A model generated the notes under the pieces. That model made no database searches. It was not told the origin of the DNA and saw only the letters and a program-made list of their open reading frames with translations. This document shows, piece after piece, positions 21,838 through 33,211 of a stretch of 64,000 bases of DNA. Made by a program: the position numbers and the translations under genes. The stretch's first letter is position 1, and every line of letters starts with the position of its first letter. The stretch comes from Bactrocera neohumeralis (taxonomy: Eukaryota; Arthropoda; Insecta; Diptera; Tephritidae), in the NCBI RefSeq assembly GCF_024586455.1, contig NC_065920.1, positions 49,373,824-49,437,823 on the forward strand, read 5' to 3'.

Positions 21838-22490
21838 ATTTTAAGCACCATAAAACCGTTGTTCCTTTTATTAAGTGAAGATCTCTTCCGAGCTTAAGGC
21901 TCCTAACTATCGGTGGCAGGGAGTTGGAGGTGTCTAAAGAGGTAAAATTTCTTGGCTTCACATTAGACTCGATCTTACGGTGAAGTAGGCACGTGAGTTT
22001 AACACTATCCAAAGCAAGCAAGGCACTCATGATGCAGACACCTACTCGGCTGCAAGTATCATTAGATGGTTGTATATCATGTTCGTAAGGCCTATTGTTA
22101 CTTATGGAGCAGTTGCTTGGCAATCTAGGGCAACGCATGCAGCAGGAAAGGGACGGTACCACCTTGAAAGGTTTAAGGGAATGATCTAGTTCCCCCGAGA
22201 CGAATTCCGCTTCCTTGTCGCGTTCTATACAGGGTACTACAGGCTCTGGAAGCACTTGTCCAACATGGGCATAGTCTCTTGCGCAAATTGCCGGTTTTGC
22301 GACATGAAACAGGAAAGTTCTGAAGTTTCTGGATTGCCCTGCAATTTGCAGAAGCAGGCTCAAGATCCTAGATTCCATCTGCGTGAACAGAGATCACAGC
22401 ACTGGACCTTTGTGACCAAATATCTTACTGTTATTATGAAAGATGTAGCTAGCCAGCTTTTTATAATGATTGGAATTTAAATGTTCTAAA
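21838..22490 (+). pseudogene. LINE relic: RT thumb joined to C-terminal zinc region
   Basis: The first part reads LRLLTIGGRELEVSKEVKFL then GFTLDS, the LINE block that follows the RT catalytic site, and continues with SKASKALM and (frame-broken) the RPIVTYGA block. At about 22190 it jumps to RFLVAFYTGYYRLWKHLSNM and GIVSCANCRFCD, the cysteine-rich C-terminus of an RNase H-bearing LINE family. The RNase H domain between them is deleted. The C-terminus matches the pieces at 42.1, 62.4 and 63.1 kb. A long minus-strand frame over it (21803-22378) is only its shadow. Confidence 0.75.
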
Positions 22491-25289
22491 TTTTCTATAT
22501 ATATAGATTTCCCTACAGGGTATTTGTACACATGCGAAATTGTTGCATTGTTGCACTGTCTGTGCGAAGACGATATGGCAGATCGTGTGATGGCGTAAAG
22601 TTCTAAGAAACTTGATGACATTGCTGTAGGCGTGTGACAGCAACAAAGGATAACACACAATAACACACAGCAAAGCGGAAATATTAAAAGGAAAAATAGC
22701 GTGCAAGAAATATCTTAATGGCGCAAAAGGAAATTAAGTAAAAGGCGGCTGCAGTCGCAACAGCATATGTGAGAGCCCCGTAAAGAAACCACAAAATTAC
22801 GTTGATTGTATGCAAAGTTGTACAACAACAACTCAAGAGTGCCGCAGTTGCAACTGAAGGCTCTTGGTTGTTTGGAAAATCGAGAGCGCTGTGAAATGGG
22901 TGGCAACGAAAGCAATAATAGTGTCGCAATGCAACAATCGTGCACAATGTAAAGTCTGCTGAGAAGTTTGTTGTAAAAAGCAAAGAGTGTTGTTTACTGC
23001 TATATGTGTGAGTTTGTGTGCTTGCATGCCACAATAATATCCTTGTAAAATTTTCAATAAAGTGCAATTACATAAATTCGAGATGAAGAATTTGAAGGAG
23101 TGGTCGATTTGTCGTCTTTGACTGGGAGATGGCTGAGTTGCGAGATCCGAAATAAGGAGTTCGAGTTCATGAAAATATGTTTCGCTGCAAAGAAGGTGCT
23201 GCAAAAAATCATCGATTTTTATACATTTTCTGTCCTATTTCTTTCTTTTGGAGGAGGCCATTAAGCGGCTTCCTATTCTCAAGGAACGTCTATAGATCAT
23301 GAGTATTCCCAGTTGTCGTATATGATTTAAATGTAGACCGCTTTCATAAGCGCTTTTCTTCATCAGAAAGGATCGGTGAGGAGCTAATAAGTAAGAGCTT
23401 GTTGTTTGGGTTTCTCAAGGTAAAATATTTCATTTTCGGTGCGGAAAAAAGTAAATCTGAGCCCCATCAACTATTTCTGGAATTATTATATAAAAAATAA
23501 TTCAATGGACTGCTGTGAAATGTGAGGTTATGTGCGCTAACATGAGTTTTGGTCTGCTGGAACCATCCTCATTGAACATTCGTATACGTAGTTCGTGCTT
23601 TCCAAATCCAAAAAATCGAAATCCAAACACTTTGTGGAAATGATCTCACAAATCCAGAAGTCAGCTTTATAACTAACCCCACACTAGTTTGAAAAGAAAA
23701 TATCCACTGACTAGACCCCGGATACTAAATCTGGGTATTTAAAGGGGCTCTGGGAGAGAAGCTAGTTCGTTTGTCCTGGTATACTTCCGGTAGTTGGTAT
23801 CGAAGACAAAGTTGGTGCACGTTGTGTGAGGTATCCACTGGACTCGAAAATTTGTGATATTTATAGGCTTTTAAGAATTGACTTAATGAAATTGGGAGAG
23901 CAAATAAGCTCGTGAAAAACCTTATATTTAAAGGTGATTGAAAAAAATCCCTAGTTGGTTTGAAAGTTCAAGCCCGGATTTATATTTGCTGCTTTTAAAG
24001 CGGGTCGAAATGGGGGATTTTCAAGTCGAAGGTCATGAAATTCGCTGGTGTAGTTCGCTTGATCGTTTCACCAATTTCAGGGACTTTTAGTTTACCAGAC
24101 TAAGGTATATCTATATAAGGGATATCTGTTAAGAAGTATTATCAGAAAGTTGGAGATAAAATTGTTGATGATGAAGAACTCAAAGTCACGATCGTATAAG
24201 TTTTGGGTATTATCAGAAGTGATATTTGGTCTCTTTTCAGGAAGAATTGTGGAAGTGATGGATTTTTTTTTAACAAATAAACATAAAATGCTTACCCTAA
24301 TATACATACATACATTTCATTGAAAAGTACGTTCACACTTATTCACAAGAAGTCTGATATCCCAACACTCACCCACACACAATTTGAGCTTAGAGATCAT
24401 TTTGCAAAAACAACTGCGGCAACAACACTAATGTAATTGAAATTTGAGATTGTTCGACTGCGGCACAAGCTAGCACGTTTAGTTTGTGCAACAACAATAA
24501 CAAGCAACGAAGTTGAAAACCAGACAATGCTTGTTGTTGTCACTAGCAATATTTATTGTTGTGTGGTTACATGGAAGTTTTGAAATGCCTTTTGTTATAT
24601 TCAGCTATTTCTTCGAGTCGTGCCTCTGGTATGTCTCAACCTTTCAAAATGGATCACTTAAGTGTTTGCTGCTTTCCCTTTCTTGTATTGCAGAACTACG
24701 TCTATGAGCTTATGAGATATGGCTAGCCTTGAAGTCTTTGTCGCTTATTGTGAATAGTTTTCGAAAACTTTTAAATATTTCTTTATGTTATGGCAATTGT
24801 GCGAGAAGCGTAAGTGATTTCAATGCTACTGAAAGTTTCTTGCGGAAACTTGGAAGGATGTGGGTAAAGGTTCATTGAAGGCTTGCTTGCAACATTTCAC
24901 TTTTTGAGGTTAGTTCTTGCGTTGAGCTTTCGACTCATTACTTTGTGTGCTGACTAAAGTTTCGGTTGAAATATGGCGTGAAAGCTTAAAAGAAAGTATT
25001 TCGGTTTTGAGATATTAAGTGAATTTAAAGAGGGTATTGAAAATAACATATATTTTACTTGTAACATTATTAAAGTTAAAAGACTAATGTGAGAAAAAAT
25101 AAAAAAAAAATTTTTTGAATAGCAGGCGCATGTAGAGTGCGAAAAGGGGAACAACAATGAAGCTCAAAAGGAGACGTAACCTTAACCAGGTTCCGGTTCC
25201 GAATATAAGATAACCTTAAAAGTCGTAGATCGCAGTGACCCGTTCCTAAGCTGTAATGCTGTGGAAAAGCGATTTAGAGTAGAGCTCGA
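22491..25289. other. intronic DNA, no gene recognised
   Basis: A long, mostly non-repetitive stretch. Frames of 60-127 codons cluster on the minus strand at 22394-23204 and overlap each other in several phases, which is what a low-stop-density patch gives; none has a domain. 23.5-24.0 kb has a more complex base mix and may be decayed transposon. Confidence 0.4.
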
Positions 25290-26600
25290 ATGATTTAATA
25301 TAAAAGTTGGAATGTTGCCACCTGTTTTAAAATTGTAAATAAAAAATTAAGAAACGATCCCAATTGTTTTAAAGTTAATTAAATTTAATATTTTAACAAT
25401 AACAATTATTATAATCTTGCAACATGTTGCTAGAGTAAATAACATTTTTCAATATAACAATAAAAAAAAATTAGGTGGCAATTTCAAATTGTTTTGTTTT
25501 AAAAAAATTCTTGTGCTACACTTAACAATTGCACTACAAGTTGAAGATATTGAAGTAAACCGAATTTATTTTTAATTGGGTTGCCACCTTTATAAATATG
25601 TGAGTTAAGTGAAAATTTAAAAAAATAAAAGAAATTTTAAAATACTATAAGTAGATGCTTAAAAGAGCTGCCAGTTACAACAAAAGAGTTGATTGACTGG
25701 GTTGCCACATTTTAGAATTTTTTGTATTTAATAATGTTGACTATTGTTAATGGCTTGAAACATATTTTTTTATTAAAGATTATACTGATTATGATCGCCA
25801 CTTATTTAAATATTCTAATAAACGAAATTTAGTGAAATTTTGTGAAATCGCCGAAATGTTACTATTCTAATCGAGACGTGTAATAGTCGCACGATATTTT
25901 TGAAGCTGATGAGATTTTAGAGTTGCCTTATGTTCAGTTTATTTTTTTTTAATTCAGTTTATGAAAAACAAAAAAAAAATATAGAATGGGGATCAAATTA
26001 TGCAGCTTTAAAAATGTTGCTGCTTGAAATTATAGGAAGGGTTGCCACCTATTTAAATATCTTATTTTAATAAAATTGATAAGTTTAATGAAATATTAAA
26101 ATTCTGGATAGCTATAAGATATTTGTTTAGTTAATTTGCGAGGAAATTTTTGAAGTGTTGCCACCTGATAATTTTTGTAATAAAAATGTTGCTAAATTAA
26201 ATATTGATAATAAAATAAATAGGTTTAGGAGAGTTTTCTGCACTATATATTATTAAGTAGAGTTGCCACCTGATAAATTTTTTCTATTGAATTGTGTTGA
26301 TTAATATTACAAAACGGGCATCAAAGTAAAAATTATTAAATTACAACTTTTTCTGATGTACAAATACTATGTGCAAATGTAAGGTTGCCACATTGTTAAT
26401 TATTTGTATTAAATTACTACATATGTACATATGTATGTTTATTAATATTACGAAATGGGATCAAAAGTAAAGGCACGTGAAAAAATTTTCTTGCATATAG
26501 TTTGAGCGGGCCTGCCACCTGTTTGATGAATTTACTTTTATCAAAGTTTCAAAAAATGAGCTCAATATTTCTATATCATTATTAAAATAAAGGCTAAAGC
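25290..26600. repeat. degenerate tandem array, period about 120 bp, GTTGCCACCT box
   Basis: The box GTTGCCACCT (variants CACAT, CCTTA, CGCCACTT) recurs at about 25314, 25426, 25580, 25701, 25795, 25922, 26041, 26157, 26262, 26384 and 26513, a mean spacing near 120 bp. Between boxes the units are A/T-rich and diverged (words such as TTAAATATT, TAATAAAAT and CTATAAG recur). One box-like word is inverted at 25473 (AGGTGGCA). No coding content. The box is clearly better conserved than the spacer. Confidence 0.8.
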
Positions 26601-27244
26601 AATATTTTTAGTAAAATTAGAAGTTTACATACTTCATACATATGTATGTATGTATGTATATATAATTATAGCACAATCGGTAAGTGAATGTGTTATTAAC
26701 ACAACTTTTAACGTGGATCGCTTTATTTTCGTATATATAGATACATATATACACACTTATATACATATGTATATATGTACAAACGAATAACAACATTTAG
26801 TAATTAACACTTCGCGCAAAAACGCGTCAGTGACAGCCGTGCACTTTGCTCTAATGGATAGCTAAAGATTTGGGTTAATTGGAGCAATGACATTTTTTGG
26901 CGGCTTAACGGTTGTTGAAGCTGTTGAAGCATTGCGTAAAAAATGACAGTTGAAAGCTGCGCATGGCGAAATATGAAAGTGACAAGTTAAAAAGAGTTGT
27001 GGTTCGAACGGATGGGAGCGCTTACTATAGCGATGTGTGCGTAGTCATGTTTTTACTATCCGAGCTAACAAGCGCGCGCTCATAAAGCTTTCGGAAGCTA
27101 GCAAGTGCGTGGCTGGATTTTTTGGAATAAATTTTATTTTTTACATCACTTTTGTGTTTCTCATACGTTTTGGTAGAATGCAATTATTTAAGCTGCGACT
27201 GAGATTAGCAGCTTGATGTCAAATTTACATATTTGCATTTTTTT
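26601..27244. other. intronic DNA with TATG/TA microsatellites
   Basis: A short (ATGT)n run at 26642-26660 and palindromic ATACATATGTAT text at about 26761-26776. 26.85-27.15 kb is more complex, single-copy-looking sequence without a frame. Confidence 0.5.
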
Positions 27245-27680
27245 TAGTTACTCATACGCCCCGTCATTCTAGTATTAATTAGTTTTTATACTGTTAGTGT
27301 ATATCTACTTTTTTTTTTAATATTATCGTGAAAAAGAGTATATGAGTGATTGAAGTCCATAGAAAAGTAATTCATACGCCACAGCCAACTACTTAAAAAA
27401 ATAGTGGTGTTACTTATACGCCACGGCAAACTTTTATAGGTATATCAGCCAATAGGAACTTTCCACAAAAGGTATGAATATATAGATTCATATTATATGT
27501 ATATATTTAAGCTATTATCGTTAAAAAGCACGTTCGCCATCGTCACACTTAATACTAAAAGTAACTCATACGCCCCAGCCAACCATTTCAACAATTATGT
27601 TACTTATACGCCACTGCATCCTTGCATAAATATATGAGTTTGGAGCTTAGCCTTTATATTAAATGGTCAGTTATTGCGCT
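27245..27680. repeat. paired TCATACGCC-box repeat, unit about 190 bp
   Basis: CTCATACGCCCC (27251), TTCATACGCCACAGCCAAC (27371), CTTATACGCCACGGCAAAC (27413), CTCATACGCCCCAGCCAACC (27565) and CTTATACGCCACTGCATCC (27603). The last four form two pairs, 42 and 38 bp apart within a pair and 194/190 bp between pairs. ATTATCGTGAAAAAG (27323) and ATTATCGTTAAAAAG (27513) show the same 190-bp period, so this is a two-copy tandem duplication with an extra leading box. Confidence 0.8.
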
Positions 27681-28025
27681 GCATTTGCTTCGCAGCTTAA
27701 ATATGCGCATAGCGGTACGTGTAAATATATAGAGATATAAAAGTAAAATAGCCATGTGCCTCGTAGACCATTACATAAAACTAAATTTTATGTATTTTTT
27801 ATTACAAATAATATGCGTTTAAAATTTTAGTGGGCGATTTTCATTGATTATGATGCCATCAAAATCAAATAAGCCATAATATGGTTAGTAGTGGGGAAAA
27901 TTGACTGAATGTCATTGAATATTCATCACTATGATTACGGCGGTAGCTGGTGGGTAAATATTGTCGAACATAAATATGTTGGTGGATAGTGTGGGTATAT
28001 ATATTATGTATGTATGTATATTTGA
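27681..28025. other. intronic DNA, no feature recognised
   Basis: AT-rich linker between the paired-box repeat and the phased repeat; nothing supportable in it. Confidence 0.5.
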
Positions 28026-28700
28026 TTTATTTTGAGCTATAATATCCTTAAGAGATGCATTTTCATACTATAAAGGGTATAAGACGATTTCAATTTGGTT
28101 TTGATCGGTCAGTTTGTATGACAGCTATATGCTATAGAAGTTCGATATTAACAAGACTTTCGAAGATTGCATCGTTGCCTTGGAAGATAATTCGTGCCAA
28201 ATTTCGTGAAGATTTCTCTTCAAATAAAAAAGTTTTTAATACAAGGGTTTGATTTTAAACGGTCAGTTTGTATGACAGCTATATCTTATATAACTCCGAT
28301 TTAAAAAAAAAATCTTTCGAGATTATAGTCTTATCTTAAGGAGTTATTCATGTCAAATTTCGTGCGGTTATCTTTCCAAATAAAAGTTTTTCCATATAAG
28401 TACTTGATTCTGATCGATCAATTTGCATGGCAACTATAACTTACAGTAGTCCTATCTAAACAATTTGCTCAGAGATTGCAGCGTTGTCTAAGACAATAAT
28501 TTATGTCGAATTTCTTAGAGACATCTCGCCAAATAAGAAACTTTTCCATATAAGGACTTCATTCTGATCGGTTGGTTTGTAAGACAGCTATATGCTATAG
28601 TAATCCGATATCGGTGATTCCGACAGGTGAGCGGTTTCTTCTAAAGAAAATTACATTTCCTTCTGTGTGTTACAAATTTCATGGCAAGCTTAAAATAGCT
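28026..28700 (+). repeat. 154-bp-phased dispersed repeat, four units
   Basis: The anchor AGTTTGTATGACAGCTATAT (or a variant) lies at 28111, 28265, 28420 and 28574: spacings 154, 155 and 154 bp. Each unit runs GATCGGTCAGTTTGTATG, CTATATGCTATAG, a TTCGA-GATT block, TTCGTGAAGAT-like text, then AAATAAAAAAGTTTT and ACTTGATT. The copy ends in TTCCTTCTGTGTGTTACAAA, the same end as other family members. Short frames inside (28055-28252) are fortuitous. The superfamily is not identified. Confidence 0.85.
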
Positions 28701-29834
28701 GTAGAACTTCTACAAAAATAGAAATCTAAATGTGCATAGAATATATATTTAGGTATATTGTCTAATATGCTAGACATGCGTCTACTTATAGGCATATAAT
28801 GCCCACCTTCATTATAAATTTACTTGACGCCACCTATTGAATATTAAACAGAATTTTGTAGACCCATTTATTTATATTTCTCCGTTTCGTTTTCAAAATG
28901 TTTTGAAGCATTTCTTCTTCAACACTTCAGCTCACTCGTTGGGTAATTGCAATCACCCACTCTTTATGATGACCATTCAAATTGATGACTGTCCGAACAC
29001 CGTTGAGTGGCTACGGTGATGATTGCCGCTATCAGACGGTTCGTGTATCGATGGACCTTTTATGTCGATGGTCTCTAATTAAATTTGCATGAATGCAAAT
29101 GAAGGGGTGAGCAGGGCAATAAGTAAATGAGTGAGTGGTAGTGCTCTCTAAAAAGGGATGTGATGTGAAAACGAAAGGCAATAACACGCACACATGAATG
29201 TGTATGTATATACATATGTATTTACATATACATATTTAAGCCTAGCCCTGGTTCGAAAGAATTGTTGAAAAGAAAGAACACACCACACATACAAAGACAT
29301 ATGAGCTCTACAGCTGAACCCTGCCAATTAGCATCTTTTCCATATTCCAAATGTGTAAATATGCTACGGCGGACTCACTACCAGTCTTCTTTCTGCTATT
29401 TGAAGCCACTCAAGCCGCATACACACACATGAAGAAGTGAAGACTGACGGGCACAAATTACCATAAGTGATTTTTTGGCTGCTGTCTTATGTTGGGAAAG
29501 TAGGGGGAAACGGGTAGAAATGCATTTAAACCTAGTGACCGCGCATGAAGATCGAACTTGCAAAGTAGCCGACGGCGTTGAGGGAGGTTGCCGTGGTTCA
29601 ACATTAAGTAAATTGCAGCAAAGAGATTATGCGAAGAGGAAATGACGTGAAGTGAATTGAAAAGAAATGTTGGGGTAGAATGCAGGCACCATTAAGTGAG
29701 AATTAATACGCGAGCTGTGAGCGGCAAGTATTTGATGCCTGGGTATGCCGGCGGAATTATGAGCGAGGGAATTAATTTATTGAAGGGTAAAAGCGGTACG
29801 TGCTGGAAATTATTGTGTATATATGTATATGTAC
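28701..29834. other. single-copy-looking intronic island
   Basis: 28.9-29.8 kb is less AT-rich and non-repetitive (for example the stretch around TTGGGTAATTGCAATCACCC at about 28939-28958 and ATTGATGACTGTCCGAAC). I found no exon: the longest frame is 60 codons (28837-29019) and no domain is visible. It is a candidate for regulatory sequence rather than coding. Confidence 0.4.
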
Positions 29835-30485
29835 AGATTTGAACTATAGTAGACCGATCGGAACAACTTATTTCGAGTAGTATGGCAGCTATATCTTATA
29901 GCAGTTCGATTAAGCGGATATTGTCTGGAGATTGATATCTTAAATAATTATTCATGGCGAATTTCGTGCGAAAATCTTTTCAAATAAAATCTTTTCCATA
30001 TAAGGACTTGATTCTGATCGATAAGTTTGTATGAAATTTTAAGGCTATAATGGTCCGATTTGAACAATTTCTTCAGAGAGCGTTACTTTTGATAATAAGT
30101 CATGCCAAATTTTTTGAAGACTTCTTGCGAAATTAAAAAGTTTTCTTTATAAGGACTTGATTTTGATAGGTCAATTCGTATGGCAGCTATATACTTTAGT
30201 GGTCCAATCTGAACAAATTTTTCGAAGATTGTTGCATTAGCTTGGATAATAACATGCGCCGAATTTCGTGAAGATATCTTGTTATATAAAAAGTTTTTCT
30301 TAGAAGGACTTGAGTTTGATCTAACAGTTTGTATGACAGCTGTATACTATAGATATACAGAGCGATATATTAGAAACTGAATGTTTTGTTTGCATATATA
30401 CAGACAGACAGAGAAATTTCGACTTAGCTGGTCGCTGTAATCATTTATGTATATGTGTATATATACTTTATAGTGCCGAGCTGAG
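29835..30485 (+). repeat. 154-bp-phased dispersed repeat, four units
   Basis: Anchors equivalent to AGTTTGTATGGCAGCTATAT at about 29876, 30023, 30173 and 30326 (spacings about 147, 150 and 153). It ends with the ATATATACAGACAGACAGAG tract and TGTAATCATTTATGTATATG, a terminal module also seen reversed at 14.2 kb. Confidence 0.85.
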
Positions 30486-32106
30486 CTTGAGCGAATATGG
30501 GTCCGGAAAATGTCGGTTAATTAAGAGAAACAATCATTTGGTCACAGTGAGAGTGTAACTCTCTAGAAATACTTTGTTATTAACTGCCTTGGATTCACCA
30601 AATTTTGGAGAGTAGCGAATCGAACAGGCTATACGAGGCTTTCAAAAGACCGGTGCACAATTTTTTAGAGAAAATTTCGAAAAATTTATATTCTTGAAGA
30701 AGGTTGTTACACCATCATTTTTGATAAGCGAGCAGCACTCAAAGTTGGCTAGCAGAGAAATGGCGAATCGAAGATGGCTACTGTTTACTGGCAAATGAAA
30801 TAAAACACTTTTTGCTATAATCGCCAATTTAATATTTAAATTCTTAGCCACAAACGAAACCTAAAATTAATTTTTTCACCTGCTGAAAGCTGTTTAAACT
30901 ACTTATAAAAATGAAATGCGAAAAACCACTGAAATACAGCAACCACTCGACACACTTCGCAAAAACTAGCAATCAAACAAAACTTATGGCATTTCTCCAT
31001 TCTTTGTCGTCGGCTCTCACACAAACACTCTCTTTTAAGCTTCCGCTGCACACTCGTATTCGTACTTGGCAGTGGTTTTCCGCGCGACCAACTCAAAGCG
31101 ACTGCAACTTTTCGTTTGTCCAGCTGCTGCCACGCAAATGTCATGAACAAATTTTTTATTTACAAATATTATTTCGAAATTTTTGCAATCCCGTCAGCAT
31201 TTCCAAGAATTCTTCCAATTTTTTTCAGTTTGCAATTTATTTTTATGGTTTTGCTGTTACACATTTCATTTAAGTCTTCGCTTTTAGTTTTGCTTTGATT
31301 TTCGTGGAAAACATTTTCATTGCCATAATATTCTGCACGCTTTTGTTTTTCAATGCAATTTTGAGGTTATGATTTTACTGGACGCCGCAGTTTTTTACGC
31401 TGTCATTAATTTTAATAAGAGTGAAATGAATTTGTGTCGTGGTTCATATTTTTCAATGGTAGCGGGTTAGTTGGTTGTGCTAGCGGTCAATTTTGAATGA
31501 AATGGTGAAAAAGTTTGTTAAATGGAAACGTCAGAAAATAGATTTTGAAATGTAATGTATATGTATGTATATAATATGCGCTGCAAATCAAAAAAAAAGA
31601 AGAAACATTAACTTAATTGGGGTCGATCCTTCCCAAAAAACCGTAGTGTCAGTTGTCGGATCTGAGAACTGTATGCGCTAGTTTATCCCAAGTAGTATTC
31701 TTGCCATTGTACTTTGTATCCTCTACGCAGCGGACTTCCAAGCGATAAACGCTGACTCTAAAATTACAGCAACTCGAGTGGCAACTCTACTTTCGCGTCC
31801 AAGAAACTGCAGATGCAATTTACCGCTCGAACATTGGCTTTTATTCCGTAAATTATTGGGCATGTGATATATATGAGGACTAGGAGATGTATTGAGCCTC
31901 CTAAAATCCCTTTCGAGACAAGAACAGAAAATTACCATATAGAGATGCTCGCTGAATTTAACAACCCTAACCTATATATTAACTGATATATACCTTATAA
32001 AGTCAACTGAAGTTCCATAATCTTAATCTTTTGTGAGGTATATCGAGGCTACTAAAATTATTGACCAGATTTTACTTATCATTGACATAAGAGCACTGGA
32101 TATCCA
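30486..32106. other. intronic DNA, no gene recognised
   Basis: 30.9-31.3 kb has overlapping frames on both strands (120 codons plus at 30911-31273, 83 minus) but no domain and no matching splice sites. 31.6-32.0 kb has more complex text with a 71-codon minus frame, also unrecognised, perhaps decayed transposon. Confidence 0.4.
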
Positions 32107-32785
32107 GCTATAGTTGAGCTACCCGCCTCATACAAATGTAAGTCCAATGAAAGGAACACGAAAGCCTCGGATATTGATCTATTCAAACGTCTATGACCAC
32201 CGAAAATTTACAAAGGAACATGATTTACGGATATGCACTTGGAATGTAGGGACCCTCTCTAGGAAATGTGCCGATATCCAGCCGGTGAATGTCCTACGAG
32301 GGTTAAGGTTTTGTCGGAGCCTTCATGCACAGGGTGATTCTCTCCCTATCGTTTTCTTCAATAAAATTCTGGAAAAACTAATACGCGCCGCTAATATAAA
32401 ACGCGATGACACTGTCTATTCCAGAAGTAGAATAGTCTAGAGAACGTAGATGAAATTGAGATCTAATAACAGGTCAGTCTAGAAAAAGAGGCGATCGAGG
32501 TGGGTTTTGTGCTGGACGAAAGCAAGACAAAATAAATGAAGGTCACAAAAAAATCCGTGGCGTTTTGGGGACTACGTGAAAATGGCAGCAATAAATTGCA
32601 AAAATTGAGAGACCTTAAATATCTTGGAACCAGCATTAAACTCCATCAAAAATTAAAGCCTGGAGATGGCGAGCAGAATAACTCTTGTCAAATGGTGCCA
32701 CTTTGGAATAGTGAAGGGAACTGAGAAGCAGATACCGGTCTCGACGAACAAAAATTACGCTCTATAAGTCACTCAATAACTGTAT
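32107..32785 (+). pseudogene. RTE relic, sister subfamily, endonuclease fused to RT by deletion
   Basis: The 5' region aligns with the copy at 16.1 kb (MKGTRKPRIL against MKGSNKPRMR), then LRICTWNVGTLSRK, the endonuclease start. After NVLRGLR the frame joins directly to HAQGDSLPIVFFNKILEKLI and RAAN, the RT motif B region. Most of the endonuclease and the RT fingers/palm are thus missing. It continues in broken frames through LKYLGTSIK and an RTE text like CTCTATAAGTCACTCAATAA, then is cut at about 32785 by a LINE piece. Confidence 0.8.
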
Positions 32786-32905
32786 GAGCTCTACAGAGAT
32801 GCTCCATTGTTTCCCTGGTGCCTTGCTTTAGGCATTTCATGCAGTCTTCTCGATCTATTAGCCCCGTCTTTCGGGCGTGTGTCGCGACCAGACGACGATT
32901 CGAGA
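32786..32905 (-). pseudogene. LINE C-terminal fragment lying within an RTE relic
   Basis: The minus strand reads GLIDREDCMKCLKQGTRETM then EHL, the cysteine-rich C-terminus of the LINE whose longer piece is at 35.5-36.1 kb (GLIDREVCRMCLEQGIREIL). It separates the RTE body at 32785 from RTE 3'-terminal text at 32906. Breakpoints are approximate and no duplication was found. Confidence 0.7.
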
Positions 32906-33000
32906 GCCATAGGTGGACAACGGAAGCAAGAGCGCTCAAGCATCCAATGAAAGGACCAAGTGCATGGCGATCTGTTTACCATTGGGCTGAACAACTGATG
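32906..33000 (+). pseudogene. RTE 3'-terminal coding fragment (sister subfamily)
   Basis: GGTGGACAACGGAAGCAAGA and the following CATCCAATGAAAGGACCAAG parallel 59325-59400 in the 58.5-kb RTE relic (GGTGGACAACAGAAG, ATCCAATGGAATGATCA). Both encode the GQQK..RP.IQW.D end of the protein. It continues the relic at 32107-32785 after the interrupting LINE piece. Confidence 0.65.
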
Positions 33001-33061
33001 TTACCTCGCAAAGACAAGTGGAGAAGTTTCATATTGTTGGACCAGACCGACAGACGGTTGT

Positions 33062-33211
33062 AGTGTAAAAAGAAAAAAAATTCCTGAAATATGAGATTTT
33101 GTCCAAAAATGACATGCGGGGCCACGCCCATTTTACTATTTTTACAAAGACTCCAACATGATTGGGAATGGTTATCATCCCATTTCATTTACTTTTACAC
33201 TATATGGCGAG
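33062..33211 (+). repeat. fragment of the GGGGCCACGCCCA repeat family
   Basis: GCGGGGCCACGCCCATTTTA (about 33117) and the surrounding text resemble 44.45 and 44.73 kb of the 1.07-kb element (GGCGCCACGCCCATTTTC and GGGGCCACGCCCACTTTT). A small piece of that or a related family. Confidence 0.5.

Noticed and set aside
21803..22378. 191-codon minus frame
   Set aside because: Antisense of the plus-strand LINE relic (VSKEVKFLGF block and RLWKHLSNMG..CANCRFCD).
22394..23204. cluster of minus frames of 76-127 codons
   Set aside because: Overlap in three phases, no domain, typical of a stop-poor stretch.
25290..26600. CRISPR-like array
   Set aside because: The repeats are 10-bp boxes with variable 90-150 bp spacing in eukaryotic intron DNA; not a CRISPR structure.
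30911..31273. 120-codon plus frame
   Set aside because: No domain, no splice signals, and an overlapping minus frame of similar length; chance in a less AT-rich patch.
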